Below, piece by piece: positions 1 to 6,777 of a stretch of DNA of 37,193 nt; position 1 is the stretch's first letter, and each line of letters starts with the position of its first letter. Under the pieces are notes generated by a model. That model made no database searches. It saw only the letters and a list, made by a program, of their open reading frames with translations, and was not told where the DNA came from. Location of the stretch: NCBI GenBank assembly GCA_022793685.1, contig JAAWDI010000049.1:1-37193 (forward strand), given 5' to 3'. This DNA comes from Oscillospiraceae bacterium (GTDB lineage Bacteria > Bacillota > Clostridia > Oscillospirales > Oscillospiraceae). The translations under genes and the position numbers were made by a program.

Positions 1-1572
1 AGCCTGCGGCGGCTGGAAAATGAAGTTATCTCTCTGCTCCACAAGGGGCAGATTGTGCTGGATATGGGCAGCCCCATTCAGGTCTCCATCGGGCAATTTT
101 GTGGCATTGAGGCCAACGATTTCGCCGTGACCGTGGCAAAGACCGCCCTCTGGATTGCCGAAAGCCAGATGATGAAGGAAACCGAGGACGTGGTGCATAT
201 GAGCCTTGATTTCCTGCCGCTGAAAAGCTATGCCGGCATCATCGAGGGCAACGCCCTCCGCATGGACTGGCCGGGCGCCGACTACATCATGGGCAATCCG
301 CCCTTTGTGGGGTACTCCCTGCAAAGCAAGGAGCAAAAGGACGATATTCTTTCCATTTATGTGGACGAAAAGGGCAAGCCTTACCAGACGGCGGGCAAAA
401 TTGACTATGTGGCGGGCTGGTATTTCAAGGCCGCCCAACTCATGCAGGGGACGGCTACCCGCACCGCCTTTGTGTCCACCAATAGCATCACGCAGGGTGA
501 GCAGGTGGCGGGCGTTTGGAAGCCCCTCTTTGACCGCTTCGGTATCCACATTGACTTTGCCCACCGTACATTTAAGTGGAACAGCGAGGCAAAGGACAAG
601 GCCGCCGTCCATTGTGTGATTGTAGGGTTTAGCACCGCGCCGAACAGCAGGCCCAAGGTGCTTTACACATCGGACAGGCCGCAGGTGGCGGAGAATATCA
701 ACGCCTACTTGCTGGACGCACCCACAGTTTTTATTGACAGTCGCTCAAAGTCTCTTTGTCCCGTTCCACAGATGGTCTATGGCAATAAACCAACGGACGG
801 CGGTTTTCTGTTTCTAACAGAAGAAGAACGGAATGAACTTCTGAAAAAAGAACCTGATTCTGCCAAATTTGTTCGACAGATTTATGGTGCAACTGAATAT
901 ATTAACCATAAAGCACGCTACTGTTTGTGGTTGGTGGAAGCATCTCCAGCAGATTTGAGAAAGTCCGCTTTTATCATGGAACGGGTGGAAAAGGTAAGGC
1001 AGTTCCGACAAAATAGCACCAAAGAAGCAACGAAAAAAAGTGCTGACACGCCGACACTGTTTCAGGAAATCCGTCACCCTGATAGTGAATATATCATTAT
1101 TCCGTGTCACTCATCGGAAGCACGTCGTTATATCCCGTTCGGTTTCGTTTCTCCTGATATTCTTGTCAATAATGCGGTGCAGCTTATCCCAAAGGCGGAA
1201 ATTTATCACTTCGGTATTATGATGTCAAATGTCCATATGGCGTGGGTACGGGCGGTATGCGGAAGAATTAAAAGCGATTACCGCTATTCTAAAGACGTAG
1301 TTTATAACAACTTCCCGTGGCCCAGTCCCACAGATGAACAAAAGACAAAAATCGAGGCCACCGCGCAGGCGATTCTTGATGCCCGTGCCATGTACCCTGA
1401 TTCCAGCCTTGCGGACTTGTACGATGAGACCACCATGCCGCCGGAATTGAGAAAGGCCCACCAAGCCAATGACAAAGCCGTCATGGCGGCCTATGGCTTC
1501 GACGTAAAAACCATGACGGAAAGCGCCTGCGTCGCGGAGCTGATGAAGCTATACCAAGCGATGACGCAGTAA
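1..1572 (+). CDS. MmeI-like class I SAM-dependent DNA methyltransferase, C-terminal part
   Basis: The open frame enters from the left edge at a codon boundary, giving 523 residues to the stop. The adenine-methylase catalytic motif NPPF is at bases 295-306, preceded by a conserved helix (IEANDFAVTVAKTALWIAE) typical of MmeI-like clostridial methylases. The SAM-binding motif I (DPACGSGNF type) should lie just upstream and is missing. The remainder matches the target-recognition and C-terminal regions, ending in the family's PWPSP and MPPELRKAH-type segments. Such proteins modify adenines, and full-length members often carry an N-terminal nuclease, so it may be a restriction-modification enzyme or a protective methylase. 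The N-terminus of the same type of protein begins at 37023 on the same strand; I infer one gene split by the window edges. Confidence 0.9.
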   Translation, partial: SLRRLENEVISLLHKGQIVLDMGSPIQVSIGQFCGIEANDFAVTVAKTALWIAESQMMKETEDVVHMSLDFLPLKSYAGIIEGNALRMDWPGADYIMGNPPFVGYSLQSKEQKDDILSIYVDEKGKPYQTAGKIDYVAGWYFKAAQLMQGTATRTAFVSTNSITQGEQVAGVWKPLFDRFGIHIDFAHRTFKWNSEAKDKAAVHCVIVGFSTAPNSRPKVLYTSDRPQVAENINAYLLDAPTVFIDSRSKSLCPVPQMVYGNKPTDGGFLFLTEEERNELLKKEPDSAKFVRQIYGATEYINHKARYCLWLVEASPADLRKSAFIMERVEKVRQFRQNSTKEATKKSADTPTLFQEIRHPDSEYIIIPCHSSEARRYIPFGFVSPDILVNNAVQLIPKAEIYHFGIMMSNVHMAWVRAVCGRIKSDYRYSKDVVYNNFPWPSPTDEQKTKIEATAQAILDARAMYPDSSLADLYDETTMPPELRKAHQANDKAVMAAYGFDVKTMTESACVAELMKLYQAMTQ

Positions 1573-1677
1573 AAAACGCCCCCGTTTCTTGACAAAACGG
1601 AGGCGCACTGCTAAAATGATATTGGAAAGGGCGCTGCGACAAGCGGTCAGCCCGCGTCTAAGTGAAAAGTTTCAAAC

Positions 1678-1716
1678 AGAAACCGTCACCTGCCGGGGTG
1701 GCGGTTTCTGCTTTTT
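1678..1716 (+). terminator. Rho-independent terminator after the methylase
   Basis: A 13-bp stem (1678-1690 with 1697-1709, one G-T wobble) and a 6-nt loop are followed by GCTTTTT. It lies about 105 bases after the methylase stop, in the right orientation to end its transcript. The hairpin also overlaps the 3' end of a small minus-strand ORF, so it may act on both strands. Confidence 0.75.
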
Positions 1717-1763
1717 ACGACAATCGTAACCGTGAAAGGCCCGATATGTAACGTAATCCGCAT
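1686..1763 (-). CDS. Small basic/hydrophobic protein, 25 aa, hypothetical
   Basis: ATG at 1763 has a strong purine-rich Shine-Dalgarno (GGGGGTGAGG) 3 to 7 bases upstream. The predicted peptide begins MRITLHIGPFTVTIVVKSRN: an alternating beta-like hydrophobic stretch followed by a basic tail. Very short proteins with this pattern occur in clostridial mobile elements (recalled, not searched). The ORF ends inside the terminator hairpin. A longer overlapping frame (1672-1905) exists but has no good start signal. Function unknown. Confidence 0.45.
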   Translation of the reverse strand: MRITLHIGPFTVTIVVKSRNRHPGR

Positions 1764-1845
1764 GAGCCTCACCCCCTTTCGGGTGGTGTGGCCGACCGCC
1801 TGCCTCTTGTGCAGCGCCCACCGTCATTCTACTGTATGCGCCGCC

Positions 1846-1988
1846 TTTTGTCATGCTCGGACTGGGCGCATGGCCGGGTCGATAACTCCGCCACTGCACC
1901 GGCAAGCAGGCCGCGCAAAGCGCGCCCTTCGGTTTGCCGGTATCCGCTCTGTCGTTATCTCCCCTATGCGCCTGTCCTCACGCTTCCT
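1846..1988 (-). repeat. Dispersed intergenic element, copy F (long form)
   Basis: Read on the minus strand, this copy starts with the core (GGAAGCGTGAGGACAGGCGC type at 1988), continues through GGGGAGATAACGACAGAGCG, then a two-tier hairpin, and ends with a GAGCATGACAAAAG tail. Hairpin geometry: outer 10-bp arms 1898-1907 and 1932-1941, inner 9-bp arms 1908-1916 and 1920-1928, 3-nt loop, 3-nt bulge at 1929-1931. The same geometry recurs at 2565-2608. It lies downstream of the gene ending at 2039. Confidence 0.75.
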
Positions 1989-2003
1989 ATTGTCAATTTC
2001 CAC

Positions 2004-2025
2004 GCCGCCCATTTGGGCGGCTTTT
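2004..2025 (+). terminator. Hairpin terminator, plus orientation
   Basis: GCCGCCC and GGGCGGC are separated by ATTT and followed by TTTTCTTAT on the plus strand. It could be a second stop for plus-strand read-through from the methylase. On the minus strand it sits just after the gene ending at 2039 and before repeat copy F, without a T-run. Confidence 0.55.
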
Positions 2026-2038
2026 CTTATGCCTCTCC

Positions 2039-2254
2039 TCACGCCTCCTTTAATGCAATCGGGCACAACGCCCCTGTTTCGCTGAAGGGCAGCATAAGCT
2101 GCTCCCCTGTCGCTCGGCAGGTGTACCGCCGGAACGCCTCCTCATAGCGGCAGAACACCATGCAGTTGGCGCAGCACACCTTCCCCTCTGGGAAGTAAAC
2201 CGGTATGTACGCCACGCCCTTGGCGTAATGGGTCACGCCGTTTTTACTTGCCAT
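2039..2254 (-). CDS. Small cysteine-rich phage protein, 71 aa, hypothetical
   Basis: The start is ATG 2254 (MASKNG), chosen because GGAGGG lies 7 bases upstream; the GTG at 2269 would lose that spacing. Cysteines occur in a CCANC pair, a later FCRYEEAF segment and near the C-terminus (GALCP), suggesting a small metal-binding or disulfide fold. It starts 2 bases after the upstream gene's stop, so the two are probably translationally coupled. Family not recognised. Confidence 0.65.
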   Translation of the reverse strand: MASKNGVTHYAKGVAYIPVYFPEGKVCCANCMVFCRYEEAFRRYTCRATGEQLMLPFSETGALCPIALKEA

Positions 2255-2256
2255 GC

Positions 2257-2466
2257 TCAAGCCCTCCACAGGTACCGGTGGTCGTCCGCGAAGCGCTCCA
2301 GCGCGTCTGGCTCGCCCGACAGCACCCAGTCGATAAAATCCTCTATGTTTTCCTCCGCCAGTTCGCGGAAGTCCATGTCCTGAAGCGTCCGCTCTTCTTC
2401 GCCGTACCCGTAGCCGGTCAACTGCGCCCGCGCCACCGACGGATGCTCTAAATCAAGGTCGCGCAT
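2257..2466 (-). CDS. Small acidic protein, 69 aa, hypothetical
   Basis: Starts at ATG 2466 (MRDLDLEHP), overlapping the end of the upstream ORF. The protein is strongly acidic and helical, with runs such as ELAEENIEDFIDWVLSGEPD. It is followed at once by the 71-aa cysteine-rich gene. Small acidic proteins in such positions are often anti-repressors or partner-binding proteins, but nothing here fixes a role. Confidence 0.6.
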   Translation of the reverse strand: MRDLDLEHPSVARAQLTGYGYGEEERTLQDMDFRELAEENIEDFIDWVLSGEPDALERFADDHRYLWRA

Positions 2467-2866
2467 TGACAAAACCGCCCTTCTGCGTTATAGTTGCCAT
2501 AGGTTTATTTCCTTTGTCACGCTCGCATTGAGCGCATGGTCGGGTCGATAACCCCTCCGGCTGCGCCGACAAACAGGCCACGCTTTGCGCGCCCTTCGGT
2601 TTATCGGCATCCGCTTCGGGGTCTATCTCCCCTATGCGCCTATGCTCGCGCTTCTTGTCGCCGTCGGTGAAGCTGCAACCTTCATCGGCGGCCTCTTTTT
2701 GCCCAAATAGCTCCACCTTCCGGTAGAACTCCACATAATGACGGCTCGTGCTGCCCTGCTTTTCCTTCCCCAGCATGGCGATGTAGCCCGCCTTGAGCAG
2801 CAGCCGACCCAGCTCCAGCCGTTCCGTCTCAGAGAGAGCATGACCTTTCTGCGCATAGACCCTCAA
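2453..2866 (-). CDS. Hypothetical protein, 137 aa, with a translated repeat element in its C-terminal half
   Basis: The frame starts with TTG at 2866, overlapping the upstream TGA (TTGA), with GAGGGAA upstream as a possible ribosome site. Residues 1 to about 70 look like a normal small protein (leucine-rich helix, then a HYVEFYRKVELFG segment). From about residue 71 the reading frame runs through dispersed repeat copy E without a stop. The same DNA is untranslated in other copies, so the C-terminal half (KREHRRIGEID onward) may be a by-product of an element inserted near the original end of the gene. The last 15 codons also form an ORF starting at an ATG after AAGGAAATAAACCT. The start and true C-terminus are uncertain. 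Confidence 0.5.
   Translation of the reverse strand: MRVYAQKGHALSETERLELGRLLLKAGYIAMLGKEKQGSTSRHYVEFYRKVELFGQKEAADEGCSFTDGDKKREHRRIGEIDPEADADKPKGAQSVACLSAQPEGLSTRPCAQCERDKGNKPMATITQKGGFVNARP
2512..2656 (-). repeat. Dispersed intergenic element, copy E (long form, in frame)
   Basis: On the minus strand: core AAGAAGCGCGAGCATAGGCG, then GGGGAGATAGAC, then a two-tier hairpin and the GAGCGTGACAAAGG tail. Hairpin arms are 2565-2574 with 2599-2608 (10 bp) and 2575-2583 with 2587-2595 (9 positions, one mismatch), a 3-nt loop and a 3-nt bulge. Compared with copy F, several paired positions differ on both sides, keeping the pairing. This copy is inside an open frame. Confidence 0.75.
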
Positions 2867-3141
2867 AGCACATTCCCTCTTTCCACCAGTTCATAGACTG
2901 CGTTGTTAATGCCACTCCGCTTGTTGGGACGTTTGCCCACCACCCGGACGGCACCCATGCCCTTCAACTCGTTCAACCTCGGCTTCACGGCGTTCAGGTC
3001 GGAAAAGCCCAGCTTCTCCGCCAACTCCGCCGCCGTCATGGGGCCTTCACGCAATGCGCCGAGAATGAGCATCGCTCGCGGCGTCAGGTGCTTCCGGACG
3101 TGGTTCAGTCCCTCCCGCCGGGTTTCCTGTGTGATTGTCAT
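2863..3141 (-). CDS. Winged-helix DNA-binding protein, 92 aa
   Basis: ATG 3141 is preceded by AGGAGGTG at good spacing and overlaps the upstream stop (ATGA). After a short basic N-terminus, residues about 20-85 look like a winged helix: LTPRAMLILGALREGPMTAAELAE (helix 1, turn, helix 2), the recognition helix around FSDLNAVKPRLNELKGMG, and a wing with KRPNKRSG. It is probably a transcriptional regulator within the left minus-strand operon; the target is unknown. Confidence 0.75.
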   Translation of the reverse strand: MTITQETRREGLNHVRKHLTPRAMLILGALREGPMTAAELAEKLGFSDLNAVKPRLNELKGMGAVRVVGKRPNKRSGINNAVYELVERGNVL

Positions 3142-3479
3142 CGCTTTTCACCTCCTCCAAGGGGTCGCCGCCCCAGCCATTCCGGGTAGCAGTTCCCCAG
3201 CCAGAGGCAGAGCACCGTCAGCGCCAGAAAGACGCCGACCAGCACAGCGCCCTTTGCCAAGGGATAGGTCACATCGCGTTCGAGCTTGTCCACCATAGCA
3301 AGGCACCACAGGCCGTTCCATGCCGCAAGTCCCCGAAACAGCCAGTCCAGTATGCGGTTCATGCGCCTGCCGAAAGTTCGGAGGCGTTTCTGCCTATGTA
3401 CGCGCTTCGGCGCTTGGCAGCCGCAGCACCCGCTCCGGTCAAGCTGCGCCCCACTTTCGGGACAGTTTTTTAGATACAT
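3138..3479 (-). CDS. Small membrane protein with cysteine-rich N-terminus, 113 aa
   Basis: Start ATG 3479 has GGGAGG upstream. The N-terminal 25 residues carry a cysteine cluster (NCPES...SGCCGCQAP), followed by a basic stretch (KRVHRQKRLRTFGRR) and two hydrophobic segments: about residues 40-63, and about 77-97 (AKGAVLVGVFLALTVLCLWLG). This suggests a zinc-binding cytoplasmic head on a hairpin membrane protein. An internal ATG (MNRILDWLF) could give a head-less form. Family not recognised; superinfection or lysogenic-conversion roles are possible but unsupported. Confidence 0.55.
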   Translation of the reverse strand: MYLKNCPESGAQLDRSGCCGCQAPKRVHRQKRLRTFGRRMNRILDWLFRGLAAWNGLWCLAMVDKLERDVTYPLAKGAVLVGVFLALTVLCLWLGNCYPEWLGRRPLGGGEKR

Positions 3480-3506
3480 CACTACCTCCCTTCTTCCCGA
3501 CGAAGC

Positions 3507-3731
3507 TCACACCATTCCCCGTTCCAACACGATGGCCTTCATCACCATGTCCGTCTCATACTTGATGCGCCGCCCGTCTCTGGTGCCGATGCCCCGCTCC
3601 CTCGCCCATTCCCGCGCATTTACTTCGTCCTTTTTGAGTTCACGGGCCAGCTCCACCAAAGACATCATGCCGCCGTACCTTCGATAGCCGAGGTCACGCT
3701 TCTCTCGAATGGCGACCTGTAATTGCGTCAT
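3507..3731 (-). CDS. Small helix-turn-helix / excisionase-like protein, 74 aa
   Basis: ATG 3731 lies within the 3' end of the repressor gene, with GGAGG 9 bases upstream. The central part, SLVELARELKKDEVNAREWA followed by GIGTRDGRRIKYETD, resembles a small DNA-binding (Xis/MerR-like) helix-turn-helix with a basic wing. Its position directly after the phage repressor suits an excisionase or auxiliary regulator, but the assignment is by pattern only. Confidence 0.6.
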   Translation of the reverse strand: MTQLQVAIREKRDLGYRRYGGMMSLVELARELKKDEVNAREWARERGIGTRDGRRIKYETDMVMKAIVLERGMV

Positions 3732-3927
3732 CTCCTGCCACCTCCGTTTCCCTTAAAAGCTCGTCCACCGTTATGCCAAAAAAATCGGCTACCGCCTTAA
3801 TACTTTCGACTCTGGGAGAGCTTTGAGCCCATCTGGCCACAACGCCATTTCCAATTCCGAGCTTTTTTTCCAATGCCCAAATGCTAATTCCGCGTTTCTT
3901 ACACAAAGCCCGAATCTTTTCTACCAT
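3694..3927 (-). CDS. XRE-family repressor (leftward switch gene), 77 aa
   Basis: The start is ATG 3927 with GGAGGTG 8 bases upstream; the longer frame to 4086 is only untranslated leader. Residues 1-60 form a complete HTH_3 domain: MVEKIRALCKKRGISIWALE, recognition region GIGNGVVARWAQSSP, then the ITVDELL end. It is a paralogue of the rightward gene at 4128, which has the same opening and the GIGNG..ARW core. A consensus promoter at 4058-4086 drives it. It is likely the CI- or Cro-like arm of the lysis-lysogeny switch. Confidence 0.85.
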   Translation of the reverse strand: MVEKIRALCKKRGISIWALEKKLGIGNGVVARWAQSSPRVESIKAVADFFGITVDELLRETEVAGDDAITGRHSREA

Positions 3928-3953
3928 TGCACTATCACCTCCACCAGAAAAGT

Positions 3954-3982
3954 GTTGACGAGATTTAGAAAATACGCTATCA
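3954..3982 (+). promoter_or_regulatory. Rightward promoter of the switch
   Basis: TTGACG (3954-3959), a 17-base spacer and TATCAT (3977-3982) face the repressor at 4128. The start point would be near 3989, giving a leader of about 140 bases that runs across the opposing promoter. A 6-bp inverted repeat (CATTGT at 3981-3986, ACAATG at 3996-4001) overlaps the expected start and could be an operator. Confidence 0.6.
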
Positions 3983-4057
3983 TTGTGTTGTCGATACAAT
4001 GCGTGTTTTTCAAGGCCCGTCAAGGAAAAATTTACGTTTGGGCTCTTCACGCCATTT

Positions 4058-4086
4058 ATTATATTATCGAATACGCTATTTGTCAA
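4058..4086 (-). promoter_or_regulatory. Leftward consensus promoter of the switch
   Basis: On the minus strand, TTGACA (4086-4081), exactly 17 bases, and TATAAT (4063-4058): a perfect consensus sigma-70/SigA promoter. It reads into the repressor at 3927 through a leader of about 125 bases. Confidence 0.85.
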
Positions 4087-4102
4087 TATCGTTTTCGATA
4101 AT
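4063..4102. promoter_or_regulatory. Candidate repressor operator (inverted repeat)
   Basis: ATTATCGAA (4063-4071) and TTCGATAAT (4094-4102) form a perfect 9-bp inverted repeat. It brackets the -35 box, and its inner arm abuts the -10 box of the leftward promoter. A related TCGATA half-site lies near 3992. Repressor binding here would control the leftward promoter. Confidence 0.6.
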
Positions 4103-4127
4103 TTCCAAAGTTTTTGGAGGTGTCCTT

Positions 4128-4463
4128 GTGGTAGAGAGAATCCGAGGACTTTGCAAGAAAAAAAACATAACCATTGCAGAACTTGAACGAAGATGCGGAA
4201 TAGGAAACGGTATTATCGCAAGGTGGGGAAAAAGCAAACCATCATACGATAGACTTTTAAAAGTTGCAGAAGAGCTTGAAACAACTGTCCATTACCTGCA
4301 AACTGGGGAACAAAGCGAAAAGCCCACCTCCGCTTTCGGAGATGGGCTCAGTAAGGATGAGGCCAAGCTGCTTGCGCTCTTCCGGCAGGTGCCGGAGGAA
4401 AGTCAGCAGATGGTCACTGGGATGATTGAGGCCGCTCTAAAAAATCTTGGATTACTTGAATAG
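4128..4463 (+). CDS. XRE-family repressor (rightward switch gene), 111 aa
   Basis: The start is GTG 4128, with TTTGGAGG 7 bases upstream; this aligns the N-terminus (MVERIRGLCKKKNITIAELE) with the paralogue on the other strand. Residues 1-60 are the HTH_3 domain (GIGNGIIARWGKSKP recognition region). A linker (about 60-77) and a short C-terminal helical domain (LSKDEAKLLALFRQVPEES onward) follow, typical of small clostridial phage repressors. Inside the linker the DNA can form an 11-bp hairpin with one mismatch (near 4320-4348). With the leftward gene it forms a divergent switch. Confidence 0.85.
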   Translation: MVERIRGLCKKKNITIAELERRCGIGNGIIARWGKSKPSYDRLLKVAEELETTVHYLQTGEQSEKPTSAFGDGLSKDEAKLLALFRQVPEESQQMVTGMIEAALKNLGLLE

Positions 4464-4539
4464 CCACTGCGAGGGCCTGCACAGGGTCGTTGGCGTTTTC
4501 AATCATATTCAGCAGGCGTTCTTCATTTCTGTTTTCCAT
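4414..4539 (-). CDS. Small acidic helical protein, 41 aa, antisense to repressor 3' end
   Basis: ATG 4539 is preceded by AAGGGAAGGG, and a promoter fits at 4576-4604. The peptide starts MENRNEERLLNMIENANDPV and continues as an amphipathic helix (ALAVAIQVIQDFLE). Small proteins of this form are seen in clostridial phages and integrative elements (recalled). The last 50 bases overlap the rightward repressor gene on the opposite strand, so its transcript would be antisense to that mRNA. Confidence 0.55.
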   Translation of the reverse strand: MENRNEERLLNMIENANDPVQALAVAIQVIQDFLERPQSSQ

Positions 4540-4575
4540 GCGTACCCTTCCCTTTCTTCTCTGAATCAGGTCGTG

Positions 4576-4604
4576 AGTACACTATACAGGTTTAAATGTG
4601 TCAA
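4576..4604 (-). promoter_or_regulatory. Leftward promoter for the 41-aa gene
   Basis: On the minus strand, consensus TTGACA (4604-4599), a 17-base spacer and TGTACT (4581-4576). It lies about 40 bases before the small gene's start codon. Confidence 0.5.
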
Positions 4605-4699
4605 AGAACGGACTTTCTCACGTCGAAAACGGTCGAAAGCAAGAAAATAATCATTACGGAAGCTATCAATATAATCCGAAATGAGAGGCTGGAAATTTT

Positions 4700-5134
4700 A
4701 TGAAAAGATTTACTGTTCATCTGTATATGTGCTCAGTCAATGTCTATGACGATCGGCTTGAAATCAAGAAAGGCCTTTTAACGAAAGACACCACTACGCT
4801 TTTAATTGACACCATCACCGCCGTTTCGATAAAGAAGATAGGACTACAACGAGGACGCATAAAGTTCTCAACCGCTGCTGGCAGCATCGATGTTGAATAT
4901 GGTCCGATACACGCTTCTGACGCCCACAGGCTGAAAAATACGATTGAAGCTGACATGCTGGCAAACCAAAAAAAGAAGGCCGCACAAGGCGAGGCACTTC
5001 ATCCTGTCCAGCATGTAGTTCCGGACACAAACATTGACACAGACAAGCTCCGGGAATTGAAATCATTGCTTGACGACGGCGTTATATCTCAGGCGGATTT
5101 TGACACAGCTAAAAAGAAAATACTCGGACTGTGA
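4700..5134 (+). CDS. PH-like domain protein with C-terminal SHOCT domain, 144 aa
   Basis: Residues 1 to about 90 alternate beta strands in a bacterial PH-like pattern (VNVYDDRLEIKKGLL, then LIDTITAVSIKK, then GSIDVEYGPIHASDAHRL). Residues about 113-144 (DTDKLRELKSLLDDGVISQ to the end) match the short SHOCT helical module, found at the C-terminus of oligomeric or membrane-linked proteins. No signal peptide or membrane segment is visible. It precedes the FtsK-like gene by about 120 bases, and both are AT-richer than the virion genes by eye, suggesting a transferred pair. The role is unknown. Confidence 0.8.
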   Translation: MKRFTVHLYMCSVNVYDDRLEIKKGLLTKDTTTLLIDTITAVSIKKIGLQRGRIKFSTAAGSIDVEYGPIHASDAHRLKNTIEADMLANQKKKAAQGEALHPVQHVVPDTNIDTDKLRELKSLLDDGVISQADFDTAKKKILGL

Positions 5135-5253
5135 AAATTTCATACGGCTGAACTGAGCAAACGGTGCCTTTGTTTCCTAAAAGCATACAGGCTAAAACAG
5201 CCCATATCACTTTCTTGCCACCAACGCCATAGTTTGCAGAAAGCCGTGACGAT

Positions 5254-6714
5254 ATGCGTACATTACAAGATGCTCTCTCCCAGACAACCGCATTGGAGTT
5301 CCCGCTTGGAGATGACAGAAGCGGCAGTCTGGTCAAAACAGATTTGTCAAAAATAAACCATTTACTGGTTTCTGGCACCACCGGTTCTGGAAAATCTGTT
5401 TTTATTGACTCTATGCTGCTGACTTTGACCACCCACAACCCACCCGAAAAGCTACGGCTTCTCTTGTGTGACACAAAGGGCACGGAATTTTTACCGTACA
5501 GCACTTCCGGCCATTTACTTATTCCCGTCTGCACAGATGCGCATAGGATTGCCGCAGTTTTTCAATGGGTGCAAACAGAAATCCAAAAGCGTCTGCGTAT
5601 CTTTGCCAATACAGCGGTCAGGAGTATTACTTCCTACAACGACTTGGCATGGGAAGGTTTTGAAAACGAGCTGCCCCATATCATAATTGTCGCAGATGAT
5701 TTATCTGCCGTCATCAGTCAGTTTCCAGAGAGTGTCGCGCCCATGAAGCAGATATTGTCAGCGGGACGAACCGCCGGCGTCCATTTGATTGCGGTCACAC
5801 AGACGCCGACAGCCAAAAATACAAAAGATATTACTTCTCTGTTCTTTTCAAAAATTGTTTTCCAGAGTGCCTCTATATCGGAGTTGCGACACACGACTGG
5901 TCAGCGAAATTCAGCACACCTTTTGCATCCTGGCGATGCCCTTTTTTGCTCCGGAACATTCATCCCTGTAAAGACCATTATGCCAAGCACAAAGGACTTT
6001 GAAGGGCTGACGCAGGCAGAGGGTACGCAATATGATGCAACAATTATTAATGCGGTTTGTCCCCCGCCGCCAGATAAGAACGACTATGATGAGCTGCTGC
6101 CCAATGCCATCGAAATAGTTTTGGAAACTGGTATGGCCTCCGTTTCCATGCTCCAGCGGCGGTTGAAGCTGGGCTATTCCCGTTGCGTCCGTCTAATCGA
6201 CCAGATGGAGGAGCAGGGTATTGTGGGACCATTTGAAGGTTCCAAGCCACGTCAGGTACTCATCAGTAAAGCGCAATGGCAGAAGCTGCAATGCGGGAAC
6301 GTCTTTGGTAATAATGTTCTCATATCGGTGACTGTACCAGATGCGCCGCAGAAAGCGGCAAAGGCAGACGCATCTGCACCATGTGAATCAGCCGCTGCAA
6401 ATGTGGAATATGAATCATACGCTGCAGCTCCGGTTTCTCCCAGAAAAGTCCCCTTTGAAATTTTAATGAAATCTCATTTTCTCAGAAGCGGCAAAAGCTA
6501 CACCGTTTCCATCGATGGCAATCCAGTTGGGCAGTTGGATAACCTTCACCCACTCTATTTTGAAGTAGAAGAAGGCCTGCGCAAGCTCTCTTTTTCGTTA
6601 AATGATAATATAGAAAAGGAAGCAAAGGTACAGGTGCATCCCACAGACAAAATCATCAAGTTTTCAATCGAATTAGACCTGTTTGGGCGGCTCAGACTGT
6701 ACAAAGTGGATTAG
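5254..6714 (+). CDS. FtsK/SpoIIIE-type ATPase with winged helix and C-terminal beta domain, 486 aa
   Basis: Residues 30-240 are an FtsK/SpoIIIE motor core: Walker A GTTGSGKS at 41-48, the LLLCDTKGTEF segment at 70-79, Walker B IIIVADD at 143-149, and AGRTAGVHLIAVTQTP at 170-185 matching the family's conserved ATQRP region. Residues about 278-338 resemble the FtsK gamma winged helix. Residues about 402-486 are an extra beta-rich domain (SGKSYTVSIDGNPVGQL and following) that looks PEGA-like and is not part of normal FtsK. There are no membrane segments, unlike cellular FtsK or conjugative TcpA. ATG 5254 has only a weak ribosome site. It could act in DNA partition or translocation, or in defence; only an ATP-driven DNA motor is supported. 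Confidence 0.8.
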   Translation: MRTLQDALSQTTALEFPLGDDRSGSLVKTDLSKINHLLVSGTTGSGKSVFIDSMLLTLTTHNPPEKLRLLLCDTKGTEFLPYSTSGHLLIPVCTDAHRIAAVFQWVQTEIQKRLRIFANTAVRSITSYNDLAWEGFENELPHIIIVADDLSAVISQFPESVAPMKQILSAGRTAGVHLIAVTQTPTAKNTKDITSLFFSKIVFQSASISELRHTTGQRNSAHLLHPGDALFCSGTFIPVKTIMPSTKDFEGLTQAEGTQYDATIINAVCPPPPDKNDYDELLPNAIEIVLETGMASVSMLQRRLKLGYSRCVRLIDQMEEQGIVGPFEGSKPRQVLISKAQWQKLQCGNVFGNNVLISVTVPDAPQKAAKADASAPCESAAANVEYESYAAAPVSPRKVPFEILMKSHFLRSGKSYTVSIDGNPVGQLDNLHPLYFEVEEGLRKLSFSLNDNIEKEAKVQVHPTDKIIKFSIELDLFGRLRLYKVD

Positions 6715-6777
6715 GCTCCCTTTTGTCCTTTGGCCGCACCATATCGGGAGCAAGGCACAGAGAAAGAGGGGGCTAAA

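Noticed and set aside
1-1572. Prophage inserted into and splitting a methylase gene
   Set aside because: The gene halves are in the wrong order for an insertion; the arrangement fits a circle or two separate copies.
1577-1607. Hairpin directly after the methylase stop as terminator
   Set aside because: The stem has a mismatch and no T-run; the hairpin at 1678-1716 is far better.
3928-4086. N-terminal extension of the leftward repressor (130-aa version)
   Set aside because: The ATG at 3927 has a strong ribosome site and aligns with the paralogue; the extension lies between the promoter and the start and is not protein-like.
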